From Paramagnetospirillum caucaseum (GTDB lineage Bacteria > Pseudomonadota > Alphaproteobacteria > Rhodospirillales > Magnetospirillaceae): a stretch of 64,000 bases of DNA. Where the stretch lies: contig NZ_AONQ01000004.1 in assembly GCF_000342045.1 (NCBI RefSeq), positions 62,001-126,000 on the forward strand, read 5' to 3'. Of this stretch, positions 1 to 7,691 are shown in pieces; position 1 is the first letter of the stretch; every line of letters begins with the position of its first letter. The translations under genes and the position numbers were made by a program. Under the pieces are notes generated by a model. The model did not search any database and was not told where the DNA came from. It worked only from the letters and a program-made list of their open reading frames with translations.

Positions 1-1311
1 TCCAAGGATCTGGACGGCGGCATCCTGTCGGTGCGCCTGCAGGCCTCGGACGGCGATTGGGGGGCGCCCAACTACTTCCCCATCGCCGCCTACCGCAACG
101 GCACGGTGTCGGAACGCGCCGCCGTCAGTCCCAGCGATGGCGGCCTGAGCGGCCTGCGCATGGCGGTGCTCAACTGGATGCCCGCCAACGCGGATCAGGG
201 ATGGACGGCCAATGCCTACGCCTACAACAATGAGTTCGTCCGCTACGCCACCACCTATGCCACCGGCCAGCAGGTGCGCACCGCCGACCGCCGCAACGTG
301 GGCGGCGCCACCGTCAAGCGGAGCTGGAGCGGCGAGGTGGCGGGCCTGCCCGGTCTGCTGCTGGTGGGCGGCGATCTGCGCCACGACGACGCTTCCACCG
401 CCCGGAGCAACACCACTGCCCGGAATTTCCAGTCCTGGGTCTATGACGTGGACTACGGCCGTACCCTGCTGGCCGGCTTCACCCAGGGACAGGTCAAGCC
501 GCTCCGCTGGGTCAAGCTGACCCTCGGCGGGCGCTACGATCAGGCGTGGTTCGACGTGGACGACAAGCGGGTCTCGGCCGCCTCGGGAGAGCAGGAGACC
601 GGCGCCTTCAGCCCCAAGGCGGGCATCACCGTCACGCCGCTGCCCGGACTCGACCTGTTCTTCAACCATGGCCGGGGCTTCCGCATGCCCAACGTGCCCG
701 ACGAATTGCGCACCAACCTGGCCATGAAGGCTCAGAAGCTGACCAGCCAGGAGGCCGGACTCCAGGTGGAACTGCCCCTGGACGCCACCTTGCGGGGGAC
801 GGTCTGGCACACCACCCAGGATTCGGAAATCCGCTCGGTGGGGGGGATCTACCAGAATCTGGGCGCCTCGCAGCGCGACGGCATCGACCTGGAGGCCCGC
901 ATCCATCTGGTCAAGGACAGGGACGACCTGCTCGGCCTCCATGCCTCGGCCACCCGCGTCGTGGCCAGGCTGCTCGACCGGGCGCCGTCCACCAAGGTCA
1001 CCGACGTGCCCGACTACATCGTCAATGTGGGCGCCGAGGGACGCCACGCCTTCGATGACGGCGATTATCTGGCCGGCTCGCTCAATATCCAGGTCAACGG
1101 CCGCAAATACGCCAGCGACACCGCCAGCTTGCGGACCAAGCCCTACGAGGTGGTGCAGTCGCGCCTGGAATACGGCTTCGCCTCGGGCCTGTCGGTATTT
1201 GCCGACGGAACCTGGGTCCTGGGCGACCGCTACGCCGAACTGGCCTCCGCCACCATCATCGTCCAGCCGGAATTCACCGCCATGACCGGCATCGTCTACC
1301 GTTTCCAGTGA
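1..1311 (+). CDS. TonB-dependent receptor, C-terminal part (5' end outside window)
   Basis: Open from the first base, so the start, the plug and the first barrel strands lie upstream of the window. The visible 436 residues are outer-membrane beta-barrel: alternating polar and aromatic strands, a GRYDQAWFDVDD strand and turn, an FNHGRGFRMPNVPDE segment that matches the conserved barrel region of siderophore or metal receptors, and a C-terminal strand ending YRFQ. Such receptors import metal chelates or cobalamin with energy from TonB. The substrate cannot be told from the barrel alone. The next gene, a secreted DUF4198 protein, begins 8 bases after the stop, which suggests a metal-related uptake pair. 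Family assignment is firm; substrate is unknown. Confidence 0.85.
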   Translation, partial: SKDLDGGILSVRLQASDGDWGAPNYFPIAAYRNGTVSERAAVSPSDGGLSGLRMAVLNWMPANADQGWTANAYAYNNEFVRYATTYATGQQVRTADRRNVGGATVKRSWSGEVAGLPGLLLVGGDLRHDDASTARSNTTARNFQSWVYDVDYGRTLLAGFTQGQVKPLRWVKLTLGGRYDQAWFDVDDKRVSAASGEQETGAFSPKAGITVTPLPGLDLFFNHGRGFRMPNVPDELRTNLAMKAQKLTSQEAGLQVELPLDATLRGTVWHTTQDSEIRSVGGIYQNLGASQRDGIDLEARIHLVKDRDDLLGLHASATRVVARLLDRAPSTKVTDVPDYIVNVGAEGRHAFDDGDYLAGSLNIQVNGRKYASDTASLRTKPYEVVQSRLEYGFASGLSVFADGTWVLGDRYAELASATIIVQPEFTAMTGIVYRFQ

Positions 1312-1319
1312 GGATCGCC

Positions 1320-2033
1320 ATGAAGAGATTGCTCGTTTCCGCCCTGACCCTGCTGGCCGCCGTTCCCGCCCTGGCCCACGACCTGTGGCTGGAGCCCGAT
1401 CCCGCCGGGGTGCGGGCGGTCTACGGCCATACCGGCGAAGGCGGCGGCGCCGACCGTTCCCGCCTGTTCGAGGTCAACGCCCGGGCGCCGGGCAACCGCA
1501 CGGTCTCGCTGCTCGACGCCGTCAGGCCCGGTTCCGACACCATGCCGCCGCTCGCCATTCCGTCCGCCGCCGAGGGGGCGAGGGTGGCGGCGGCCCGCTA
1601 TGACGGCGGCTTCTGGGTCAAGACCGCCCTGGGCAGCCGCAACACCAACCGGCTGAACGTACCCGACGCCCAGGACAGCCGCTGGTCGCAGAAATTCGCC
1701 AAGCTGGTGCTGCCCGGCGCCCAGCCCCTGGGCGGCGCGGTGGGGCATCGGCTGGAGATCGTTCCCCTGGCCGATCCCTACCGGCTCAAGACCGGCGAGC
1801 CTCTGACGGTCCGCGTCGATCTCGACGGCAGGCCGCTGGCCGGCGCGTCCATCGCCGTCGGCGATCCCAGGAACGAGGCGGTGGTCAAGATCGAGGCCGA
1901 CGGCGCGGGCCTCGCGGCGATTCCGTCCCGGCCGGGCCTCACCCTGCTTTCCGTCTCGCGGAAGCTTGCCGGGTCGGCGCCGCATCTGGCGGCGGAGGAC
2001 GCCCTGGCGGCGACGCTGGTGTTCGGCCGCTGA
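1320..2033 (+). CDS. Secreted DUF4198-type protein, probable metal-uptake accessory
   Basis: I chose the ATG at 1320 because MKRLLVSALTLLAAVPALA is a textbook signal peptide; an in-frame GTG at 1308 would only add four residues. Predicted cleavage after ALA leaves mature protein starting HDLWLEP, with histidine as residue 1, a pattern I associate with DUF4198 (NikM-like) periplasmic proteins. The rest is beta-rich with a C-terminal carboxypeptidase-regulatory-like segment (LTVRVDLDGRPLAGASIAV). No lipobox or membrane anchor is visible. It follows the TonB receptor directly, so the two are probably co-transcribed and may handle the same ligand, perhaps nickel, cobalt or copper. The ligand is inference. 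Confidence 0.75.
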   Translation: MKRLLVSALTLLAAVPALAHDLWLEPDPAGVRAVYGHTGEGGGADRSRLFEVNARAPGNRTVSLLDAVRPGSDTMPPLAIPSAAEGARVAAARYDGGFWVKTALGSRNTNRLNVPDAQDSRWSQKFAKLVLPGAQPLGGAVGHRLEIVPLADPYRLKTGEPLTVRVDLDGRPLAGASIAVGDPRNEAVVKIEADGAGLAAIPSRPGLTLLSVSRKLAGSAPHLAAEDALAATLVFGR

Positions 2034-2129
2034 AGCCTGCATTGGTGATAGAACATTGTCGCCCTTGACTCGCGGGGGGCGGGGACCCAAGCATGGTGTC
2101 TCCGCCTTTTCCGGTTTGGGGCTCCCATC

Positions 2130-2735
2130 ATGAAACTGCGTTATTCCACCACCTCGCCCTATGCCCGCAAGTGCTGGGTGGTCGCCGCCGAGACCGGGCT
2201 GGAGCCCCGGCTCGACTTCGTGCTGACCAATGCCTGGTCGCCCGACACCGATCTGCCCCGGGACAATCCCCTGGGCAAGGTGCCGGCCCTGGTCACCGAA
2301 GGCGGCGAGGTGCTGTTCGATTCCCCCGTCATCTGCGAGTACCTGGATTCCCTGCATGACGGACAGAAGCTGTTCCCTGTCTCGGGCGGGGCGCGCTGGG
2401 AACAGCTGCGGCTGGCCGCCCTGGCCGACGGCATCCTGGACGCGGCGGTGACCAAACGCATCGAGATGACCATGCGGCCCGAGGACAAGCGCTGGGGCGA
2501 CTGGATCGACCGGCAGAGCCGCGCCGTCACCCGGGGGCTGGACGCCATGGAGGAGGAATGTGCCGGCTGGGGCCGCGATTTCCTGATCGGCCAGATCGGC
2601 GCGGCGGTGGCGCTCGGCTATCTCGATCTGCGCTTCGCCGCCGAGGACTGGCGCGCCGCCCATCCCGCTTTGGCCGGATGGTACGCCGAGGCGGCCAAAC
2701 GCCCCTCCATGGTCAAGTCCGAGCCCCGGGACTGA
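2130..2735 (+). CDS. Glutathione S-transferase family protein
   Basis: This 201-residue protein has the two-domain GST layout. Residues 1-80 form a thioredoxin-like fold that starts MKLRYSTTSPYARK, with SPYARK at the usual glutathione thiol position. A cis-proline motif (GKVPALV) and the gamma-Glu binding element DSPVICEYL follow. The rest is the all-helical C-terminal domain. Length matches the family (about 200-220). It conjugates or reduces substrates with glutathione in the cytosol; the physiological substrate is unknown. A cupin gene starts 2 bases after its stop, so the two are likely co-transcribed. Confidence 0.9.
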   Translation: MKLRYSTTSPYARKCWVVAAETGLEPRLDFVLTNAWSPDTDLPRDNPLGKVPALVTEGGEVLFDSPVICEYLDSLHDGQKLFPVSGGARWEQLRLAALADGILDAAVTKRIEMTMRPEDKRWGDWIDRQSRAVTRGLDAMEEECAGWGRDFLIGQIGAAVALGYLDLRFAAEDWRAAHPALAGWYAEAAKRPSMVKSEPRD

Positions 2736-2737
2736 GG

Positions 2738-3163
2738 ATGCAGACCGCCGAAGCCATCATCGCCCGGCTGGGCCTCGCACCCCATCCTGAGGGCGGCCAC
2801 TACGCCGAGACCTGGCGCCATGCTCCCGAGGGTGGCGGCCGCGGGGCGGGTACCGCCATCTATTACCTGCTGCGGGCCGGCGAGCGCTCCCACTGGCACC
2901 GGGTCGACGCCACCGAGATCTGGCACTACCATGCCGGCGATCCGCTGCGTCTGCTGCTGTCGGCGGACGGGCGGAGCCAACGGACCGAGATGCTGGGCCC
3001 CGATCTGGCCGCCGGCCAGTCGCCCCAGGTGATCGTGCCGCCCTTCTGCTGGCAGGCGGCCGAGCCGGCCGGGGCCTGGACCCTGGTGGGCTGCACCGTG
3101 TCGCCGGCCTTCGAGTTCGCCGGTTTCGAAATGGCCCCCAAGGGATGGAGCCCGGGACGATGA
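2738..3163 (+). CDS. Cupin protein of the DUF985 type
   Basis: A 141-residue single-domain cupin. I placed the start at the ATG at 2738, two bases after the GST stop and preceded by ctgagg; longer in-frame readings overlap the GST gene and look like shadow sequence. It begins with the DUF985 signature AEAIIARLGLAPHPEGGHYAE and has the cupin core SHWHRVDATEIWHYHAGDP, which gives several candidate metal-binding histidines. The family is widespread; its enzymatic role is not settled. The stop overlaps the start of the lipoprotein gene at 3160 (ATGA), so translation is probably coupled. Confidence 0.85.
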   Translation: MQTAEAIIARLGLAPHPEGGHYAETWRHAPEGGGRGAGTAIYYLLRAGERSHWHRVDATEIWHYHAGDPLRLLLSADGRSQRTEMLGPDLAAGQSPQVIVPPFCWQAAEPAGAWTLVGCTVSPAFEFAGFEMAPKGWSPGR

Positions 3164-3636
3164 CCCTGCGCGCGCTTGCCGTCGCCCTATCGCTTTCCGT
3201 CCTGGCCGCCTGCGCCGGGTCGGATGCCGTGAGCAACCGCCCGCCGCCCGGCTTCGTGGCCAATGCCGCCGAGATCGTCGCCGCCACCGATTGGGCGGCG
3301 CCCGAGGAGGTGCTGGTGACCATCGACGGCCACGCCTTCCAGCCGGCGGAATGGACCTTCCGCCGCGACCGGGCCACCCGGCTGGTGCTGGTCAACGCCA
3401 CCGGGTCCGACCATGGCCTTTCCGCCCGGCAGTTCTTTGCCGACATCGCGGTGGAGAGCGTGCGCGGCGGCGGCCAGACCCTGAAAGGGCCGTGGATCGA
3501 AAGCCTGTCCATCCCGGCGGGCCAGACCAAGGAATTGTGGTTCGTGCCGGCCCGCTTCGGCGCCTACACCTATGAATGCTCCGCCATCGGCCACCCGTCC
3601 CTGGGCGAGCGCGGCGTCATCGACGTGGTGCGCTGA
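3160..3636 (+). CDS. Cupredoxin-like lipoprotein
   Basis: Translation from the ATG at 3160 gives MTLRALAVALSLSVLAAC, a lipoprotein signal with lipobox LAAC; the cysteine would be lipidated. An alternative ATG at 3145 only adds five residues before it. The mature domain of about 135 residues has a plastocyanin-like pattern: a histidine in GSDHGLS, then YECSAIGHPSLGERG near the C-terminus, which supplies Cys and His of a type 1 copper site. No methionine follows at the usual axial position, so copper binding may be atypical. It sits in a run of tightly packed genes (1320-4888), downstream of a putative metal-uptake pair. Electron transfer or copper handling at the cell envelope is plausible but inferred. 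Confidence 0.7.
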   Translation: MTLRALAVALSLSVLAACAGSDAVSNRPPPGFVANAAEIVAATDWAAPEEVLVTIDGHAFQPAEWTFRRDRATRLVLVNATGSDHGLSARQFFADIAVESVRGGGQTLKGPWIESLSIPAGQTKELWFVPARFGAYTYECSAIGHPSLGERGVIDVVR

Positions 3637-3638
3637 CG

Positions 3639-4304
3639 ATGATGACCCGGGTCGCCGCCCTGATCTTCGACGTGGACGGTACCCTGGCCGAGACCGAGGA
3701 GGCGCATCGCTACGCCTTCAACCGCGCCTTTTCGGAAACCGGGCTCAGCTGGACCTGGAACCAGGCCATCTACCGCCATCTGCTGAAGGTGTCGGGCGGC
3801 AAGGAGCGCATCCTGGCCTTCGCCCCCGACGCCTCGCCCGAACTGGTGGCCGCGCTGCACGGGCGCAAGAACCAGATCTACACCAAGCTGGTGGCCAGCG
3901 GGCAGGTGTCGTTCCGCCCCGGCGTGGAATCCCTGATCTCGTCGGCGCGGGCCCAGGGGCTGAAGCTGGCCATCGCCACCACGGCGGCGCGGGTCAACGT
4001 CGAGGCGCTGCTGGGCGCGCGCAAGGCCTTCTTCCACACCATCGCCTGCGCCGAGGACGTGCGGAAGAAGAAGCCCGACCCGGAGGTCTACGCCCTGGTG
4101 CTGAAGCGCCTGGATCTGCCGGCCGACAAATGCCTTGTGCTCGAGGATTCCTCCAACGGGCTGGCGGCCGCCACCTCCATCGGCCTCAAGGTGGTGATTA
4201 CCCCCAGCCTTTACACCAGGGGACAGAATTTCGACGGCGCCCTGGCGGTGCTGCCCGATCTGGGCGGCGTCAGCCTAGCCCGGCTGATCGATCTCAAGGG
4301 ATGA
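3639..4304 (+). CDS. HAD-superfamily phosphatase, CbbY/phosphoglycolate phosphatase-like
   Basis: The 221-residue protein carries all HAD motifs. Motif I is FDVDGTLAETEE, with the nucleophile Asp and the acid/base Asp. Motif II is the Thr in AIATTAARVN. The motif III lysine is in KKKPDPEVY, and motif IV is LEDSSNGLAAA. The helical cap (about residues 18-85, GLSWTWN...LLKVSGGKERI) is the CbbY type. Such enzymes dephosphorylate sugar phosphates or xylulose bisphosphate. No RuBisCO genes are in view, so the substrate is open. The start is ATG 3639, two bases after the lipoprotein stop; an ATG at 3642 is equally possible. Its stop overlaps the next start (ATGA at 4301). Confidence 0.88.
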   Translation: MMTRVAALIFDVDGTLAETEEAHRYAFNRAFSETGLSWTWNQAIYRHLLKVSGGKERILAFAPDASPELVAALHGRKNQIYTKLVASGQVSFRPGVESLISSARAQGLKLAIATTAARVNVEALLGARKAFFHTIACAEDVRKKKPDPEVYALVLKRLDLPADKCLVLEDSSNGLAAATSIGLKVVITPSLYTRGQNFDGALAVLPDLGGVSLARLIDLKG

Positions 4305-4888
4305 GCGGGGGGCTGGACGCACTGGCGGCCCGCATGCGGGCCTGCCGGGTGTGTGAGGCCCATCTGCCGCTCGGCCCCAATCCGGTGTTCCGTCTGTCGG
4401 CCACCGCCCGGCTGCTGATCATCGGTCAGGCGCCGGGCACCAGGGTGCACGCGACGGGTATTCCCTGGAACGACCGCTCCGGCGATCGGCTGCGTCAGTG
4501 GCTGGACCTGGGCCGCGACGGCTTCTACAACGCCGCGCGCATCGCCATCCTGCCCACCGGCCTGTGCTATCCCGGCCGCCTGCCCCGCGGCGGCGACCGG
4601 CCGCCCCGGCCGGAATGCGCGCCGCTGTGGCACCAGGCGGTGCTGGAGCATCTGCCCGATCTCGGCCTCGTCCTGCTGGTGGGCTCCCACGCCCAGGCCC
4701 ATCACCTGGGGGCGCGGCGAAAGGCCACCCTGACCGCGACCGTGGCGGCGTGGCGCGACTATCTGCCGCGCTTCCTGGTGCTGCCCCATCCCTCGTGGCG
4801 GACCATCGCCTGGGAGGCGAAGAACCCCTGGTTCGCCGCCGAATTGCTGCCCGAGGCGCGGCGGCTGGTGGCGGGGATCGCCGGCTGA
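4301..4888 (+). CDS. Fe-S uracil-DNA glycosylase-superfamily protein
   Basis: A 195-residue member of the uracil-DNA glycosylase superfamily. It has the N-terminal pair CRVC and, later, two cysteines separated by 16 residues (LCYP...PEC). This four-Cys arrangement coordinates a 4Fe-4S cluster in family 4/5-like enzymes. Motif A reads IIGQAPGTRVHATGIPW and the C-terminal motif is LPHPSWR. Asp follows Trp-Asn in GIPWND rather than the usual GxPFxGxAG, so activity on uracil cannot be taken for granted. It would act on DNA in the cytosol. The start at 4301 overlaps the stop of the HAD gene. Nothing is recognisable in the 179 bases that follow, apart from a presumed promoter for the gene at 5068. 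Confidence 0.82.
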   Translation: MSGGLDALAARMRACRVCEAHLPLGPNPVFRLSATARLLIIGQAPGTRVHATGIPWNDRSGDRLRQWLDLGRDGFYNAARIAILPTGLCYPGRLPRGGDRPPRPECAPLWHQAVLEHLPDLGLVLLVGSHAQAHHLGARRKATLTATVAAWRDYLPRFLVLPHPSWRTIAWEAKNPWFAAELLPEARRLVAGIAG

Positions 4889-5067
4889 TTTTCGCACTCG
4901 TTCACCCGGCATTAGGAACTTGGGGGGCATAAACGAGTCTGCCCCCGTCCGGTTCCCGCCGCCCTCGCGCCGGAGCCGTGGCGGGCCCATATGTTCGAAG
5001 GCGTTTCTCGAAAAAGGGCTCGACCCGCGCGGTGAAATCCGCGCCGACATGCTGAAAGAATTCCATC

Positions 5068-6552
5068 ATGGCCGAATCCATCGACATCCTGTTCATCAAT
5101 CCCGGCGACCGCAAGCAGATCTACCAGGACCTGGGCGACGAGTTCTGCGGCATCGAGCCGCCGGTCTTCGCCGGTCTGTTCGCCACCTATGCCCGCCAGA
5201 AGGGCGCGTCGGTGGCCATCTACGACACGCCGGCCATGATGGTTCCCGCCGCCGAGGCGGCGCGGGTGGCGGTGGAGGAGTACAGCCCCAAGCTGGTGGT
5301 GATTCCGGTCTACGGCTTCCAGCCGTCGGCCTCGACCCAGAACATGGGTTCGGCGGGCAAGATCGCCCGGCTGATCAAGGAGGCCAAGGGCGACGTCAAG
5401 ATCCTGATGACCGGCACCCACCCGGCGGCGCTGCCCCGGCGCACCATGCAGGACGAGGCGGTGGATTTCGTCTGCGACCTGGAAGGCCCGGTGACCATCT
5501 GGAAGACGCTGCAGGCGCTGAAGGCCGGGCAGGACGGCTTCGCCAACGTGCCCAGCCTGTGGTGGCGCGATGCCGAGGGCCGCATCCAGGCCCCCGCCGA
5601 GCGCGAGCCGCTGGTCACCGACCTGGACGGCGAGATGCCCGGCATCGCCTGGGATCTGCTGCCCATGGACCGCTACCGCGCCCATAACTGGCACTGCTTC
5701 ACCCACATCAACGAGCGCCAGCCCTACGCCTCCATGCATACATCGCTGGGCTGCCCGTATCATTGCAGCTTCTGCTGCATCAACGCCCCGTTCGGCAAGC
5801 CCAGCTACCGGCTGTGGAGCCCGCAGGTGGTGGTGTCCGAGATCGATTTCCTGGTGGAGCGCTACGGCGTCAAGAACATCAAGTTCGTTGACGAGATGTT
5901 CGTGCTCAACAAGCGCCATGTGGCGGGCATCTGCGACCTGCTGGCGGCGCGGGACTACGAGGTCAACATCTGGGCCTATGGCCGCGTCGACACCATGCAC
6001 GACGAGTTGCTCGACAAGCTGAAGGCGGGCGGCGTCAACTGGATCTGCCTCGGCATCGAGAGCGCCAGCGATTATGTGCGCGACGGCGCGGAAAAGGTGT
6101 TCAGCAACCAGGACGTCATCGACACGGTGCGCCGCATCCAGTCGGCGGGCATCCACATCATCGGCAATTACGTCTTCGGCCTGCCCGACGACACCATGGG
6201 CCGCATGCAGCAGACCCTGGACCTCGCCCAGGAGCTGAACTGCGAATTCGCCAATTTCTACTCGGCCATGGCCTATCCCGGCTCCAAGCTCTACGACATG
6301 GCGGTGGAGAAGGGGCTGGAACTGCCGCACGAATGGCATCATTTCTCCCAGCACGGCTACGAGACCCTGCCGCTGGCCAACGACGCGCTCAGCGCCGCCG
6401 ATATCCTGGGCTTCCGCGACAAGGCCTGGACGGACTATTTCACCAACCCGAAATACCTGGACATGGTGCGCGACGTGTTCGGCCAGGAGGTGGTCGATCA
6501 TGTGGGCCGCATGACCCAGGTGCCGATGAAGCGCAAGATCCTGGGGCAGTGA
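5068..6552 (+). CDS. B12-binding-type radical SAM enzyme
   Basis: A 494-residue protein. Residues 1-150 form a Rossmann-like cobalamin-binding-type domain (IDILFINPG...), without an obvious DxHxxG loop. Residues 220-440 form the radical SAM barrel with the cluster motif C229-x3-C233-x2-C236 (GCPYHCSFC). Residue runs such as KFVDEMFVLN and GIESASDYVRDG are typical of the barrel, and GNYVFGLPDD matches the class E-type group that includes methyltransferases and cyclisation enzymes. It opens a run of nucleotide-sugar genes with zero or tiny gaps, so a role in modifying an activated or lipid-linked sugar (C-methylation, deoxygenation or epimerisation) is likely but inferred. Its stop overlaps the Nudix start by one base. 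Confidence 0.85.
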   Translation: MAESIDILFINPGDRKQIYQDLGDEFCGIEPPVFAGLFATYARQKGASVAIYDTPAMMVPAAEAARVAVEEYSPKLVVIPVYGFQPSASTQNMGSAGKIARLIKEAKGDVKILMTGTHPAALPRRTMQDEAVDFVCDLEGPVTIWKTLQALKAGQDGFANVPSLWWRDAEGRIQAPAEREPLVTDLDGEMPGIAWDLLPMDRYRAHNWHCFTHINERQPYASMHTSLGCPYHCSFCCINAPFGKPSYRLWSPQVVVSEIDFLVERYGVKNIKFVDEMFVLNKRHVAGICDLLAARDYEVNIWAYGRVDTMHDELLDKLKAGGVNWICLGIESASDYVRDGAEKVFSNQDVIDTVRRIQSAGIHIIGNYVFGLPDDTMGRMQQTLDLAQELNCEFANFYSAMAYPGSKLYDMAVEKGLELPHEWHHFSQHGYETLPLANDALSAADILGFRDKAWTDYFTNPKYLDMVRDVFGQEVVDHVGRMTQVPMKRKILGQ

Positions 6553-7154
6553 TGACGCCTCCCAAGCCGCCGGCCTTCCGGGTGGCGTTCGCCACGCCGT
6601 TCTTCTCCATCGAGGAGACGGCGGCGGAACGGCCGGGCGAGCTTCCCCATTACCGTCTGGTGGCGTCCGACGGGGCCATCTGCCTGCCCTTCACGCCCCA
6701 GGGCGACGTGCTGCTGGTGCGCCAGTACCGCCATTGCCTGGGCCGCCAGACCCTGGAGGTGCCGTCGGGTGGGGTGGACGGGGGCGAGGGCTGCGCGGCG
6801 GCGGCGGTGCGCGAGATCGCCGAGGAGACCGCCCACGCGGTGTCCGGCGTGCGGCTGCTGGGCATCGCCCGGCCGCAGCTCAACCGCAACACCCAGCGGG
6901 AATTCTTCATGCTGGCCTTCGACGCGACCCCCATTCCCGGCGCGGCGCCCGAGGCGGGCATCGAACTGGTGCGCATGACGCGGGGGGAACTGGCCCGGGC
7001 CATCCGCACCGGCGAACTGGAGCAGCCGGCGGCCATCGGCTTCATCGGGCTGGCATCGGTCAAGCTGGGCCTCGACATCCTGTCGGCGCCCATGGACGAG
7101 ATCAAGGCGAGGGCGGAGACCCTGCCCAAGGGAGAGAACGAACATGAAGGTTGA
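6552..7154 (+). CDS. Nudix hydrolase, ADP-ribose pyrophosphatase-like
   Basis: A 200-residue Nudix protein; the start ATG 6552 shares one base with the preceding stop. The Nudix helix is clear: GGVDGGEGCAAAAVREIAEE, giving the GX5EX7REUXEE core. The consensus glycine after EE-x is replaced (EETAH), a small departure from the box. The upstream beta-strands (GDVLLVRQYRHCLGRQTLEVPSG) match the ADP-ribose/nucleotide-sugar pyrophosphatase subgroup. It likely hydrolyses an NDP-sugar or ADP-ribose with Mg2+ in the cytosol. In this cluster it could recycle misformed NDP-sugars. Its end overlaps the next gene by 11 bases. Confidence 0.87.
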   Translation: MTPPKPPAFRVAFATPFFSIEETAAERPGELPHYRLVASDGAICLPFTPQGDVLLVRQYRHCLGRQTLEVPSGGVDGGEGCAAAAVREIAEETAHAVSGVRLLGIARPQLNRNTQREFFMLAFDATPIPGAAPEAGIELVRMTRGELARAIRTGELEQPAAIGFIGLASVKLGLDILSAPMDEIKARAETLPKGENEHEG

Positions 7155-7659
7155 GGTACAGAAGACCGCCCTGGACGGCGTGCTGCTGGTCACGCCCCCC
7201 ACCATTTTCGAGGATTTCCGGGGCCATTACATCGAGACCTATAACCGCGAGCTCTATCACGCCGCAGGCATCGACGTGGACTTCGTCCAGGACGACATCT
7301 CGGTCTCGCAGCACAACGTGCTGCGCGGCATCCACGGCGACGGCGGCACCTGGAAGCTGGTGTCGTGCCTGCACGGCCGCTTCTATCTGGTGGTGGTCAA
7401 CAACGATCCCGCCTCGCCCCAGTACCGCCAGTGGACCAGCTTCACCCTGTCGGACACCAACCGGCAGCAGGTGCTGATCCCGCCGAAATTCGGCAACGGC
7501 CATCTGGTCCTCTCCGACTGGGCCATCTTTCACTACAAGCAGAACAGCCAGTACGACCGCGCCTCCCAGTTCACCATCCTGTGGAACGACCCGGCCTACG
7601 GCCTGTGGTGGCCGCGCACCGATCCCATCCTGTCGCGCCGCGACCAGGGGCTGGACTGA
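7144..7659 (+). CDS. dTDP-4-dehydrorhamnose 3,5-epimerase-like (RmlC-type cupin)
   Basis: A 171-residue cupin with the RmlC layout: GVLLVTPPTIFEDFRGHYIETYN at the N-terminus, then ISVSQHNVLRGIHGD, the conserved VLRGxH segment that contributes the catalytic histidine, then GRFYLVVVNND and the substrate-binding run IPPKFGNGHLVLSD. It has GNGHLVLSD where rhamnose-pathway enzymes usually have GFAHGFxVLS. The substrate is therefore probably a different 4-keto sugar. Preceded by a good Shine-Dalgarno (gggagagaac). Likely works on the product of the dehydratase encoded next (7692). Confidence 0.85.
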   Translation: MKVEVQKTALDGVLLVTPPTIFEDFRGHYIETYNRELYHAAGIDVDFVQDDISVSQHNVLRGIHGDGGTWKLVSCLHGRFYLVVVNNDPASPQYRQWTSFTLSDTNRQQVLIPPKFGNGHLVLSDWAIFHYKQNSQYDRASQFTILWNDPAYGLWWPRTDPILSRRDQGLD

Positions 7660-7691
7660 CCGCCCGGCCATCAAGGGAAGGGGATAAGGAC

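Noticed and set aside
1296-2663. Long minus-strand open frame opposite the DUF4198 and GST genes
   Set aside because: It is antisense to two well-supported genes, is rich in Gly/Arg/Pro/His as GC-rich shadow frames are, and shows no domain.
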